In this document: in pieces, positions 9,434 through 20,980 of the stretch
Layout: the number at the start of each line of letters is the position of its first letter
Position numbering within the stretch: position 1 is the first letter of the stretch
From: Phoma sp. XZ068
Taxonomy: Eukaryota; Ascomycota; Dothideomycetes; Pleosporales; Didymellaceae
Reading direction: 5' to 3'
Assembly (NCBI GenBank): GCA_004835665.1
Contig: RBKR01000019.1
Coordinates: forward strand, 434,001-498,000
DNA: 64,000 bases
The notes under the pieces: generated by a model
Told to the model about the DNA's origin: nothing
Databases searched by the model: none
Seen by the model: the letters and a program-made list of their open reading frames with translations, nothing else
Program-made: the position numbers and the translations under genes

Positions 9434-11770
9434 ATGGAGCACATTAAGAAGACGTTTGCACAATGCAAGAAGGAGGGCAGGGTAGGTCCATATGCTCACA
9501 TGCTGCGAGAACGAGTATTGAAAATGACTTAGTCTGCTCTTGTCACCTATGTGACGGCAGGATACCCTACTGCTCAAGAGACGCCTGACATTATGTTGGG
9601 CATGGAGGCTGGTGGTGCAGGTATGCAAGACTCACCCGAGCCACACGAGCAACAGCTGCATAAGAATAAGCCAATTGACATGGGTAGATATCATCGAGCT
9701 TGGCATGCCTTTCACCGACCCCATCGCCGACGGCCCCACGATCCAGACTGCGAACACCCAGGCCCTGAAGAACGGTGTCAACACTGGCGATGTTCTTCAG
9801 ATGATTCGCGATGCGAGGAAGCGCGGCCTCAAGGCCCCCGTTATGCTGATGGGATACTATAACCCGCTGCTCAGCTACGGCGAAGAGAAGATGCTCCAGG
9901 ACGCTAAGGAGGCTGGTGCGAACGGTTTCATCATGGTCGACCTGCCGCCGGAGGAGGCTCTACGCTTCAGGAACTTCTGCCGCAGCTACGGCCTCTCTTA
10001 CGTTCCCTTGATTGCACCGGCTACTTCGGAACACCGCATGCGCGTCCTCTGCCAGATCGCCGATTCCTTCATCTACGTTGTTTCCCGCATGGGTGTCACC
10101 GGTGCCTCCGGATCCATGAACGCTGCTCTCCCCCAACTTCTGGAGCGCGTTCACAAGTACTCCGGAAATAAGCCAGCTGCTGTTGGTTTTGGTGTCAGCA
10201 CCAGGGACCACTTCCTGAGCGTTGGTCAGATTGCCGAGGGCGTCGTCATTGGCAGTCAGATTATAAACGAGATTGCCAAGTCTGAGCCCGGAACTGGCGC
10301 GAAGGCTGTTGAAGCATACTGCGACAAGATTTGCGGCAAGAGCAGCCGTCAGACCACCCGCGAAGTTGGAATTGTTGAGGCCCTTGACGGCGCCAAGGAG
10401 CCCACAGGTGTACACGTTGACAAGGTCATCACTGACGCTGACATTCCTGACGGCCCCGGACTTGCCGACCAGCTGGAGGCACTGAACGCGAACAGCGATG
10501 GCTTCAATGAGGAGCATGCGCTGCCTCCCCGCTTCGGCGAATTTGGCGGCCAATATGTACCTGAATCACTCATGGACTGTCTTTCTGAGCTTGAGAAGGG
10601 CTTCAACACGGCGATTGAGGATCCCAAGTTCTGGGAAGAGTACCGATCGTACTACGATTACATGGGCCGCCCGGGACATTTGCACCTTGCAGAGCGTCTT
10701 ACAGAGCATGCTGGAGGTGCAAACATCTGGTTGAAGCGCGAGGATCTGAATCACACTGGAAGTCACAAGATCAATAATGCCCTTGGACAGGTTCTGATCG
10801 CAAGGAGACTTGGAAAGACGGAGATTATTGCCGAGACTGGAGCAGGTCAGCACGGTGTTGCAACTGCTACAGTTTGTGCCAAGTTCAACATGAAGTGCAC
10901 TATCTACATGGGCGCTGAGGACGTCAGACGTCAAGCTCTGAACGTTTTCCGTATCAAGCTGCTTGGTGCTTCTGTTGTTGCTGTTGAGGCGGGTTCTCAG
11001 ACCCTCCGTGACGCAGTCAACGAGGCTATGCGAGCTTGGGTCGTCAAACTTGACACTACACATTACATCATTGGGTCTGCCATTGGTCCTCACCCGTTCC
11101 CAACCATCGTTCGTACGTTCCAGTCGATCATCGGTAACGAGACCAAGCAGCAGATGCAGGAGAAGCGCGGCAAGCTTCCCGATGCAGTTGTAGCTTGTGT
11201 CGGTGGTGGTTCCAACGCTGTCGGCATGTTCTATCCCTTTGCCAACGACCCCTCGGTCAAGCTCCTCGGTGTTGAAGCTGGAGGTGATGGTATTGACACC
11301 AACCGCCATAGCGCCACCTTGTCTGGCGGTACCAAGGGCGTGCTTCACGGTGTCCGCACCTACATCCTTCAGGACAAGCACGGACAAGTTAGTGAGACGC
11401 ACTCTGTCTCCGCAGGTCTTGACTACCCCGGCGTTGGACCTGAGCTGGCCAACTGGAAGGACAACTCACGTGCCAAGTACATTGCTGCTACTGATGCAGA
11501 GGCCTTCATCGGTTTCCGTCTTGCTTCTCAGTTGGAGGGTATCATTCCTGCGCTGGAAACTGCCCACGCCATCTACGGTGCGATTGAGCTGGCTAAGACC
11601 ATGACCAAGGACCAAGATATCGTGATTTGCGTGTCTGGTCGTGGTGACAAGGATGTGCAGAGTGTTGCAGAGGAACTCCCCAAGCTAGGTCCTCAGATTG
11701 GCTGGGATTTGCGGTGTAAGTGTCACCTATCTATAATCTTTGATTGATTTGCTAACAATAAGCAGTCTAA
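9434..11770 (+). CDS. TRP5: Tryptophan synthase, fused alpha-beta enzyme
   Basis: The enzyme makes tryptophan from indole-3-glycerol phosphate and serine in the cytosol. Exons 9434-9481, 9533-9620, 9688-11715 and 11766-11770 encode 722 residues, the usual length for the fungal bifunctional protein. The last exon carries only the end of the final codon and TAA. The alpha domain (1-270) shows Glu49 in DIIELG and Asp60 in PIADGP, the catalytic acids. After a linker, the beta domain (about 305-720) has HTGSHKINNALGQ with the PLP lysine near 406, AETGAGQHGVATA, and the phosphate-binding GGGSNAVGM. Introns are 51, 67 and 50 nt. A TGACTCA element upstream suggests general amino acid control. The symbol follows yeast; some filamentous fungi use other names (trp-3, trpB). 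Confidence 0.97.
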
Positions 11771-12440
11771 GTGCTCTCTCAATCACGGTCTTAACAGCCC
11801 ACATTGGCAAGAAAGCACCTTGCAACTGCCGACCTAGCAGGAATCTTGGGAATTAGACAGACAACAATGAACATCGCATGTGTCCTTGCCATCATCTATT
11901 CGTTCCTCACAATCTTCACTGTAATAAAACAGCTACAGTAAACCCTGAATTGACTTCACATTTCGCGGCGTGAGCAAGTAACCGGCTGATAAGGCGGCTC
12001 GGTTACTTCCCTTCTAATTATACATAGTTGATTGGCTGCTTTTCGGAAGACCCTCGGTAGCGCCCGAGTCGTGAGCTTTGACGTCTCCGACCCCAGATCT
12101 TCCAGAATGCTGTCCGTCACGCAAGAATGAAATTCAACGCGTCTGAAACTAACAGAATAACAATGTAACTACAGGCGGCCTTCTCGCAGCAGCTCTCCGG
12201 ATCAATTCGATTGCAATGCGCATTGCAATGCGCGCATAAGACGAGAGCGGGCAGAGCTACTCCGGATCTCAATATACGCTTCGATGCAACCGAGGATTAT
12301 CTCCCTCACTAAGAGGGGCGCCGGGTAGCCAGGTTAGCGCCACTGACCTGCATCTTTCAACTTTCCATGTCGTCTTAGATTGACACCCCCTTCGACTCTC
12401 TTCTCTAGATGTTCTTTCGTCGTCCTCTTGTACTTTCATA
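11771..12440. other. Intergenic region between tryptophan synthase and SDH1-like genes
   Basis: It holds the terminator side of the tryptophan synthase gene and the promoter of the succinate dehydrogenase gene, including the 20-base palindrome at 12210-12229. No open frame looks coding. Confidence 0.5.
12210..12229. promoter_or_regulatory. Perfect 20-base palindrome (ATTGCAATGC repeated inversely)
   Basis: The sequence ATTGCAATGC is followed immediately by its reverse complement GCATTGCAAT, making a perfect 20-base palindrome about 210 bases upstream of the succinate dehydrogenase start. It could be a dimeric regulator site. The binding factor is unknown. Confidence 0.35.
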
Positions 12441-14506
12441 ATGCGGGCGTTCGCGCGTGCTCTTCAGCAGCAACGCCTCAGTTCCCGCAAACCATTGTTC
12501 CATCAGGCAAGACAACAACGTGCGTTTGCCTCTGTAAATACTCAGGACGTCAAGGGATTGACTGTCATCGATCACTATTATGAGTAAGATTTCCACTTCT
12601 GCCATGAGTACACCTTGAACATTACTAACGTCCCTTAGCGCCCTTGTTGTAGGAGCAGGAGGCGCTGGCCTCCGCGCCGCCGTAGGCCTCACAGAAGCCG
12701 GACTGAAAACAGCATGCGTATCGAAACTCTTTCCAACACGATCCCACACCGTTGCCGCGCAAGGAGGCATCAACGCCGCACTCGGCAATATGACGGAAGA
12801 CGACTGGCGTTGGCACATGTACGATACCGTCAAGGGTTCTGACTGGCTCGGCGACCAAGACGCAATACACTATATGACCAAGGAGGCCATTCCTGCTGTC
12901 GTAGAGCTTGAGAACTATGGCATGCCATTTTCCAGAACGAATGAAGGGACTATATATCAAAGAGCGTTAGGTGGGCAGAGCCTGGAGTATGGAAAGGGCG
13001 GGCAGGCATATAGGACAGCTTGTGCGAGTGATCGCACAGGGCATGCTATGTTGCATACGCTGTATGGACAGAGTTTGAAGGCAGGCGTGCAATTCTTCAT
13101 TGAATGGTTTGCACTGGATCTCATGATGAGTGAGGGTAAATGTGTGGGTATCACAGCATTGAATATGGAGGATGGAACATGTCATCGTATGTTTGCTAAA
13201 AACAGTATTCTGGCTACGGGAGGTGAGTTCAAGTCTTGGTTTTTGTATGCAAGGGAAGGAAACAGCAACTGACGTGAATAGGTTATGGACGAGCATACTT
13301 CAGCGCAACAAGCGCGCACACAAGTACTGGTGATGGAAGTGCTATGGCCTCTAGAGCAGGACTGCCACTTCAAGATATGGAGTTTGTGCAGTTCCATCCG
13401 TCTGGTATTTACGGCGCAGGCGTCCTTATTACAGAAGGCGCACGCGGCGAAGGCGGATATCTTCTCAATTCCGAAGGCGAACGATTTATGGAGCGCTACG
13501 CACCAACAGCGAAGGACCTTGCATCGAGAGATGTCGTTTCGCGATCCATGAACCTCGAGATCATTGAGGGCCGAGGCTGCGGCGAAGGGAAAGATTTCAT
13601 CAACTTACAGCTATCACACCTGCCGAAAGAGATTATTCACGAGCGATTACCGGGCATTGCTGAAACAGCTGCCATTTTTGCAGGTATCGATATCACAAAG
13701 GAGCCTATCCCAGTGCTACCTACTGTACATTATTGCATGGGTGGTATCCCAACGAACTACCACGGCCAAGTTATTGATGTAAAGGAGGGGAAAGACCACA
13801 TCGTTGACGGACTCTACGCTGCAGGCGAGGCAGCATGCGTCAGCGTCCACGGTGCAAACCGACTCGGCGCCAATTCCTTACTTGATATCGTAGTATTTGT
13901 AAGTGCCAGGCTCACCTTCGTCGCATTGCTATACTAATCTATCATTAGGGCCGAGCTACAGCCCTCCATATAGCTGACAACCACGCCCCTGGCGCAACGC
14001 ACAACCCCTCGGAGAAGAACATTGGCCTCGATTCCATCAGCGAATTAACCACCTTCCTCGACTCTGCCGGGTCAACCCCCACGTCCTCCCTACGCTCCGA
14101 CATGCAATCCACAATGCAAAAAACGACCGCCGTATTCCGCACCCATGACACACTCGACCAAGGCAATTCGACACTCTCCTCCATCGAATCCACTTTCAAG
14201 CGCGACCTACGTGTCACCGACAAGAGTCTGATCTGGAACACCGATTTGGTAGAAACCCTGGAATTGCGAAATCTGTTGACGAATGCGGTGCAGACGAGTA
14301 AGGCGGCGTTGACACGGACGGAGAGTCGGGGTGCGCATGCACGAGATGATTTTAAAGAGAGAGATGACAAGGATTGGATGGTGCATAGTTTGACGTGGCA
14401 GAAGGGGGTAGGGGATGAAGTGAGGTGGGGAACGAGGAAGGTGACGATGGAGACGCTGGATGAGAGTGAGTGTAGGAGCGTGCCTCCTGTTAAGAGGAGC
14501 TATTAG
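12441..14506 (+). CDS. SDH1: Succinate dehydrogenase flavoprotein subunit, somewhat divergent
   Basis: This is the FAD subunit of mitochondrial complex II, oxidising succinate to fumarate. Exons 12441-12583, 12639-13222, 13282-13898 and 13949-14506 give 633 residues, close to the family's usual 640. The first 35 residues are Arg/Gln-rich like a mitochondrial presequence. GAGGAGLRAAVGL binds FAD, and His84 in RSHTVAAQGG is the expected covalent FAD attachment site. EFVQFHPSGIYG, TEGARGEGG and HGANRLGANSLL carry the active-site residues. Introns are 55, 59 and 50 nt. The C-terminal third is more divergent than I expect of a housekeeping SDH1 (HYCMGGIPTNY, and a basic end VPPVKRSY), so it may be a second SDH1-like paralogue. 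Family assignment is secure; housekeeping versus paralogue is open. Confidence 0.92.
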
Positions 14507-14923
14507 AGTCAATTATAGACGTAGATAACCACAAGTAATGGTATCGTACAATCAAGTAGTAGAGGAAGGGCTGTAGAATGCATCACTTTCTTATGATGTC
14601 GTAGCCATGATAGATCCCTAGACTCGAGCCTTCATACTTTAGCATCCCGACCTGTCGTCCACGAATGCGCGCCATTCTTTAAACTTCAGCCATCATTTTG
14701 CGGGACGTAGAGATTGTGTCGAAGAATCTGGAGCATCATAGTGAACAGTGTAAACGAGTACAAACATGTTGAAGTAATATTGTATAGTGACTCCAATCTC
14801 CAAAAGTTATAGACACAGCGAATGAACTAATTCGGATGACCAACGAAAGTACCTGCACTTCGTCGACTCGATTCTTACAACACTCCACGTCGGCACGTTC
14901 AAATATCGACACCCATGAGTCGT
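14507..14923. other. Convergent 3' region
   Basis: Two genes end facing each other across about 420 bases. I see only probable 3' untranslated sequence. Confidence 0.5.
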
Positions 14924-17900
14924 TTAGTCGTCCCAGCAAACCTTCAACGCTGTATTTCATCAGTGGAAATTCTTCAGGGGGAATGGGCGAGGTTGACTTA
15001 CCACATGGGAATGGGAAATACATATCCCAATTCTCTGTCAAGTACGCATGATACGGGTACTTCTCATCGGGGTACATCTTCTTCTCCACCTTATGCAACT
15101 TGCCCTGATCGCCCAGCGCAGGCCTCAAGTTTTTCAGCTTCGCAACCTCCTTCAGCATACATGTCAGTGTAACCTTCGCCATGGGCAGGCCCAAGCACTG
15201 ATGCGGGCCGTAGCCAAGGTGAATGTAGCTGTCCAGCGGCCTGTTCAGGTCGACCTCATCAGGGTTGGGGAAGATGACGGGATCGTGAGATGCGGCGCGC
15301 AGATTGACGAAGACCTTGTCGCCGGCCTTGAGGTTTAGGGTGCGGCCGGAGTCGGTGACGGTGGTGTCTGTCGCGGTTTGGCGGAGTACGGCTGTTTCGC
15401 CGGCGAGGCGCGAGCCTTCGAGGAAGTAGCGCTGGAGCTTCTGGAAAGCGGCCTCGCTGTCATCGTGGGCGAGTTTTTGGATATCGGCCCAGTGCTTCTT
15501 GCCTGCGCCAAGGAGGTAGAATTCGATTGTCTGGCCGAACAGTTGACCTTGATTTGACACCATGCCGCCTGCTGTGCCGAGGATGTGGCCCCAGACGAGT
15601 TTCTCTGGCTCGATGCCAGACTTCAACAAGCGCTCAATGAAGTGAATGCCATAGCTCTTGAGAGTTGAATCATTGGGCCAGATAGCCTGAGTGATGCGCG
15701 ACAGAATGCCAGAGTGGGCGATAGCTTCAACATTCTTCGCGACGACGTTACCAAGAACTTGTGTGGCCTTGTGCGCCTTGATGTGCAGAGGGAACGAGCC
15801 AGCAGGGTCGACGTCGAAGAAGATCAGCGCGAAGACACCCGACATCATAAGGTAGAGTTCGGCCTCGGTGAAGATGCCGTGCGGCCGCTCTTCTGTCTTG
15901 AGAGGCAGCATGAAAAGCTCAGCACAGAAGTGCACATGTGCGAGATTGCCAACATCGCGGATGATGTCGACCTGGTTGAAGTTGGCAATCTTCGCGCTTT
16001 TCTCGGCGAGAAGCTCGCGTGTCTTCGCGGTGTAGTAGCTTCGTACTTCCTTGTCCCAGTCTGCGACATATAAGGCCTTCTTAACCATCTCGCGAGACTC
16101 GGCGTTCTTCTTGCCGTCGCCAGCAAGCATGAAATCTCTTGAATTAGTGCCCATAATGTACTCCATGGCGTCACCCCAAGTAACCTTGAAGGTATCCTGG
16201 TTCTTCATGATCTCTGTCGCGATCTTGTACTCCTTGACGAGCTGAGGGTGTGAGCTTTTACTAGGCTTTGAGAAATCGTAGAGCTTGGCCTTGCCCAGAT
16301 CCTTGAGTGCCTCTTCCATGGCCGACGGGATGGTGAGAGGGTAGTGTACGTAAATACTATTTGGCTTGAAGTGGTTAGGGAAGGCGCGAAGGAAGAGTTT
16401 GTAGAATACACAACCGTTGTCGACGCCAGTGTCGAAGTTGGCGAGCGAATAACCCCAGTTGGTCAGTGTTCGTGGGTTGTAGTCATGCGTATAGAATCGA
16501 TCTCCACGGACAAGGGCTACAGCATCTGACAACACAGCACGTGAGACCGTGTATGGGGGTGTCAGGCCAGAGCCAGGTGCCATAGCTTGCTTTGCGTCCT
16601 CGACCACGATACCAGGGTAGATCTCTACCTTGTCTGGATGGTCGTACAGGTGCTTGAGCTGCTCTTGCACGTACTTGTCGCTGGTGATGTCCTCAAATGT
16701 TCGGTGCGGCTCCAGGTGGAAGTACTTCCTGAACTCGTTCAACGAGCCTAGATTCCATTTTCGTGCCTGTTCAATGCCCATCACTTCGATGGCACGGAAA
16801 ACTGCAGGGACCCTATTTGGACCAAAAGAGTTCGCGCAATCCTCAACACTGGAAGTGAGGATGTGAACGAGGTCGTCATCTGGCAATGTTCCGTCGGCGT
16901 TGCGCTTCAAGTTGGCAAAGTTGCGCTCCGCTGGATTCGCCTTGTAGTCTTTTTTGTAGACTTCATGAAGTTTGTCGAGGAACATCTCCTTAGTAAGCTT
17001 CTGTGGGTCATGATTATCACCGAAAACACTGTCCATCAGTTCTCTCGTCCATTTCTCATCTCGGTCAGAGACCGTAGAGTGCCACCTGTAAACCAGGTTG
17101 AACTCAGCTGACACTTGATTGCCAACACCCAGGGGAAGATCCTTCACTTCAGCACGAGGGTTAAGCTGCCAGTTACTGTCCGTCCGGTTGAGATCCAGAA
17201 TGGTACGAACATAGTCGATAAGAATGATGTTGACGTACAAACCGCATGTAATCAAGCGACCAGTCTGGAAAAGATCGTTGTCGTACTTGGCCCATGACGC
17301 CTCCCACGCTGCTTTAGCCTTGTCATCCTTCTCCTGGTCCCCAACAAGCTTCGGAGGCTCTGTAGAGGGCTTTGTGAAACGGCCCAGCTCATTAATGGTC
17401 GCCAGGTTCTCCACAACGTGGTTGTGGAAACGGTTGAACATGATGAGGATCGCACCAACACCGGGAGGGAAGAATAATAACCTATTCTCAGAGAAACAGT
17501 CTGGGCGGAGTTTTCCGTCTTTCTTCGTCCTCATCGCATCCTGCTCTTTCTGATTGCTTCCATAGAGAGGCGAGAGATCCAAATACGAGCTCGTTAAGGA
17601 ATTAGCATTATCCTCGGAGTGCTCTGTGCGGAAGCAGTCGTGGATAATGATGGATGCAATATAAAACAGCATACTTGAGATCCTGTTCGGATGCAATTCA
17701 GCATGCTTTCTGGTCATAATGCTGTCGAAGACAACACCGGCGTCTGGCCGTGCTGGTGTCTGCATCATTGAGGGCTTGACAGTCCTAGCATAGGGGGTTC
17801 CGGCGGCACCGAGTTGAGGGTGGACCAGGCTGTTATTGGATCCATCCGCCGATCTGTATTGATATTTCGAGCCCAAGTACGATTGTGGTGGATGTTCCAG

Positions 17901-18335
17901 ATCGTTCCAAAGCTGTGTGACGAAGGTGTTGGTCAGCTTGTCTCGCATCTTCGAGCCATCTGGGAGTGCTGCAGCTGTCCGGATGAGGCCTTCCATGAGG
18001 TAGGTCTTATCATCTGTATATCCACCCAGCATCTTTTCTTTCTGAATCTCGAGCAATGTCTTCACATTGTCGGCACCAAGATATGAGAGATCACTCAGGC
18101 CGTCCGCAATCTTTTTTATGACTGCAGGGTCGTCCTCAGGTGCAATCTTCGAGCCATCCCCGGTGTCTGGAACTGGTGCTGCTGCTGCGCCGACAAGGCC
18201 AGCCATCTTCTTGAAAGGGCCACCAAGCGCATTTCTTAGCTTGGTCAGCTCAGACGGCTCAGCGGCCTTTGGTAGCGGTTTGCCTGTCCTGGTGTCGACA
18301 TGTGTGTCCCAGGCAGCTTTTGCTTCAGCAGACAT
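14924..18335 (-). CDS. ppoA: Psi-factor-producing oxygenase (Ppo): fatty-acid dioxygenase fused to cytochrome P450
   Basis: Ppo enzymes convert linoleic or oleic acid to hydroperoxides and then diols or allene oxides, hormone-like oxylipins that balance sexual and asexual spores. A 3334-base exon (15002-18335) and a last exon (14924-14949), separated by a 52-nt intron, give 1119 residues, within the family range. The haem-dioxygenase half has distal His232 in IIIHDCFRT, and Tyr416 and proximal His419 in FNLVYRWHS. The P450 half has an I-helix AGGMVSNQGQ and the cysteine ligand near 1047 in GYGPHQCLGLPMA. An intact cysteine argues against the PpoC/10R-dioxygenase type, which lacks it. The start is the ATG at 18333-18335. 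A leader intron (18354-18509: GTAAGT donor, CTGAC branch) explains the open frame upstream. The PpoA-type symbol is tentative. Confidence 0.92.
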
Positions 18336-19687
18336 GATGCGTGATTGATGATACTGTCGAATCGGTGTCAGCGGACCCCAACTTCCAGCCTTTGCCAGGC
18401 GACACATTGGCTGACGGAGGAAACATTGCCATGACGTGCAGTGCGCTTGCAAGAGCATTTTGAGCAAGCATAGCGACTGTGATAACTGAAGAAGGAGCGG
18501 ACGACTTACATCTACTCAAAGACACCAACAACTTCAGCCTAAGGTACAAGATGTCTCTCGTCTATTGGCCTTTCGGGATATATAAAGATTTAACTTCAGT
18601 ATCTATAGCTTACTGCAAGAAGTGCAAGGTAAGACGCTGTTCAGCACGCGAGCAGCGAGGCTGAGATATATGTATTTGTCGTCGAGTCGAGACCACGGTG
18701 AGACTGCTTCGCTTGCAGCTGCAGTAGTGTATGCTGGAATTACGAATGCATCTTCCGCAAGATCCGAGGAAGCAGCCTCTTAAATGGCTTTGCAGTCCTC
18801 TCACAAGAGGAGAGGCCGACGACAGTGGCCTTTGCATCCTTCCAGGCTGACGGTTTCGTCGGCCGTGGGGCCAAAAAGAGAAGTCTGTGGCCTCAGCCGC
18901 ACTCGACCAGCTCAGCCCTCAGCGCTGAACGTGGAGCGCCGCGGTCCGCCAAACTCCTTGGTGCACCAATAAAAATAATGGGATTGTCAGGGCATGCAAG
19001 CTCGAAAAAAGCAGATCGTCTGGCCCGCTCCAATGGTGGGGTCCAATGCTGCAAACAACATGCTCTCCATTCAAGCGTGCTGACACGCCGAACCAGAGGA
19101 ATTTAGGCTGTCGGTGAGACGAGGATGCCTGATAAAAGGCAACCCATGATGTCAATTGCAAGGATCGGAATTATTCTTGTAAGCTGCTCGTTGTTCCTGG
19201 ATGGTGGATGAGGGGCAGGGAAGCTAGTGACGCTAAATGCAGGGACGCTACGGCAAGCCCGAATGGCAGGCGCCGCAAGGCAGGTAACAACGCCGTCGGT
19301 GCGTACTAACTGCTGCATTAATGTTTCTCAAGCCGAAGCTATGCAAGTGTGTACGAACGCAGTCGTTTTCTTTGATGGTGTGAGCAAATGCCGGATTCAG
19401 GCAACGACAAGACGGGAGCTGCCGAGGGAACGTATGAACGGTTGGTCAGGAGATATCTGAGTTGCGTCGATGCTGACATCTTACGTCTCTATTGTGTCTC
19501 CTAGTAAGCCTTGCGCCTAGTCTCAGCCTGACCGGCATCAGCTGCCTTTTGTCCTTCCCGTAAATATTTCTCCAACCCCTAGTTGCGGGACTCGGTTCGC
19601 TGTGCGACAGAATGTAAGCCTCGCGGCAGCTGCTACCCTTCCTGCATCGTCCTTTCAAGCCACATTTTCGGCCGAGCATGGATGCCT
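18336..19687. other. Upstream region of the Ppo gene and 3' side of TSC13
   Basis: The left end contains the Ppo leader with a probable 156-nt leader intron (18354-18509 on the minus strand). The rest has only short frames without protein character. Confidence 0.5.
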
Positions 19688-20740
19688 TCACCAAAGGCCG
19701 GGTAGAATAGCATACCTCTTACGCTTGTACTTGTCGCCGAACTCCTTGCGGTACCTCTTCTCCTTCTTCCATGCCCAGAGACCCATCTGACCCACAGCAA
19801 CAATGATGAAAATGATTGTGCTCAAGCTCCAGTTGACAAGTGCCACGCCAATCCACGCAATCGCCTCAAACATGTAGTTGGGACATGTCACAAGGTTGAA
19901 GCCAAGGCCCTGCGGAATACCTCGGTCGGTGCTACCTGGACGACGGAGGTTCTTGAGTGTCAAGTGCGTGCTGTAGTTGCAGATCTCGCCGATTACGAAC
20001 AGAGCCACACCCAGGTATGTGATAAGGGGGTTCGACGCTCGAGCAGCGGGGCTGTTGGGTCCGTATGACCAGTATGCCAGGTTGAAACCGGACAAAACCC
20101 AGTAGTAGCCACTGTTCTTGACGATGTTGCTAGCGGGCATGGTGGCGGAGGAGAAGCGGTGGACGAAGAGTGTCTCGTACTCGCGCTTTGCGAAGTGAAG
20201 CACACACATGAGAAGTGTAAGCTTCTGTAGCTGTGAGGCCGGGGCATTGGTGCCATATATCCAGGGGCGAGCGAGATACATGAGTGGATGGATGAGGAGA
20301 GGACCGAGGTATTCAACGATGAAGACTGTTCGCCAGGAGATCTGGGCACCTGTATGGACTAATTAGCATTGCTCCAGGTAGGTCGCTTGTGAGAACGACA
20401 TACCGAGATCCTTCACATCAATGGCACTCTTGTTTCTCAAGCCAGTCTGGTGCACCGTAACGTCTGCTGCATTCGGGATTGCGGATCCATCACTGCCCTT
20501 CGTAACCCTCAATCGGTGAATTGAGCACTTCGAGACAGTTGCAACCTTCCGGAAAATCTCTGACGCAGGCGCATCAGAATCGACGGTGATGGACTCGGGG
20601 AGGCCCTTGATCGGGCGGCCTGGTGTGGTTGTCAGTCCTGCAAAAGGAGGAATGTAGGGATGACACAATCCCAATTCAATTGTGGCGGTGAGACACATAC
20701 CGCGCGGGCGCACCACGAGCGTGAGCGGAGATGAAGACAT
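19688..20740 (-). CDS. TSC13: Very-long-chain enoyl-CoA reductase
   Basis: This ER membrane enzyme catalyses the last step of very-long-chain fatty acid elongation, reducing trans-2-enoyl-CoA with NADPH. Exons 20701-20740, 20404-20619 and 19688-20349 encode 305 residues, close to the 310 of yeast Tsc13. The first 85 residues form the ubiquitin-like N-terminal region seen in the family (RPIKGLPESITVD). The remainder is a multi-span steroid-reductase domain with EYLGPLLIHPLMY, HFAKREYETLFVHRFS, the conserved GFNLVTCPNYMFE near the C-terminus, and a basic tail (WAWKKEKRYRKEFGDKYKRKR). Introns are 81 and 54 nt and all junctions keep phase. The gene is followed on the same strand by ATE1 upstream of it, with about 240 bases between them. 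Confidence 0.95.
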
Positions 20741-20980
20741 TATGGCTGATTCCTGCAATGTGTCGACTGCGCATGCGACTTTTTGAGGGTTGTTGTTTCC
20801 TTGGCGAAGAACCTCGGTACGTCATCCGGAACGGCTAGGCTGCTCAAAGGGCATTGGTTGCATGGACTTGCATGACAATCAGCATGTGGGATGTTTCTAG
20901 CGTCTCATATGGTCTATATTTGCTTTCTAGATCTAGTATTCTTGAGAGCATATGCAGCTTCTCGCGCTGACCGCTTTTTA

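Noticed and set aside
18336..18467. N-terminal extension of the Ppo frame by 44 residues
   Set aside because: A leader intron with good signals covers it, and homologous proteins start near MSAEAKAAW-type sequences.
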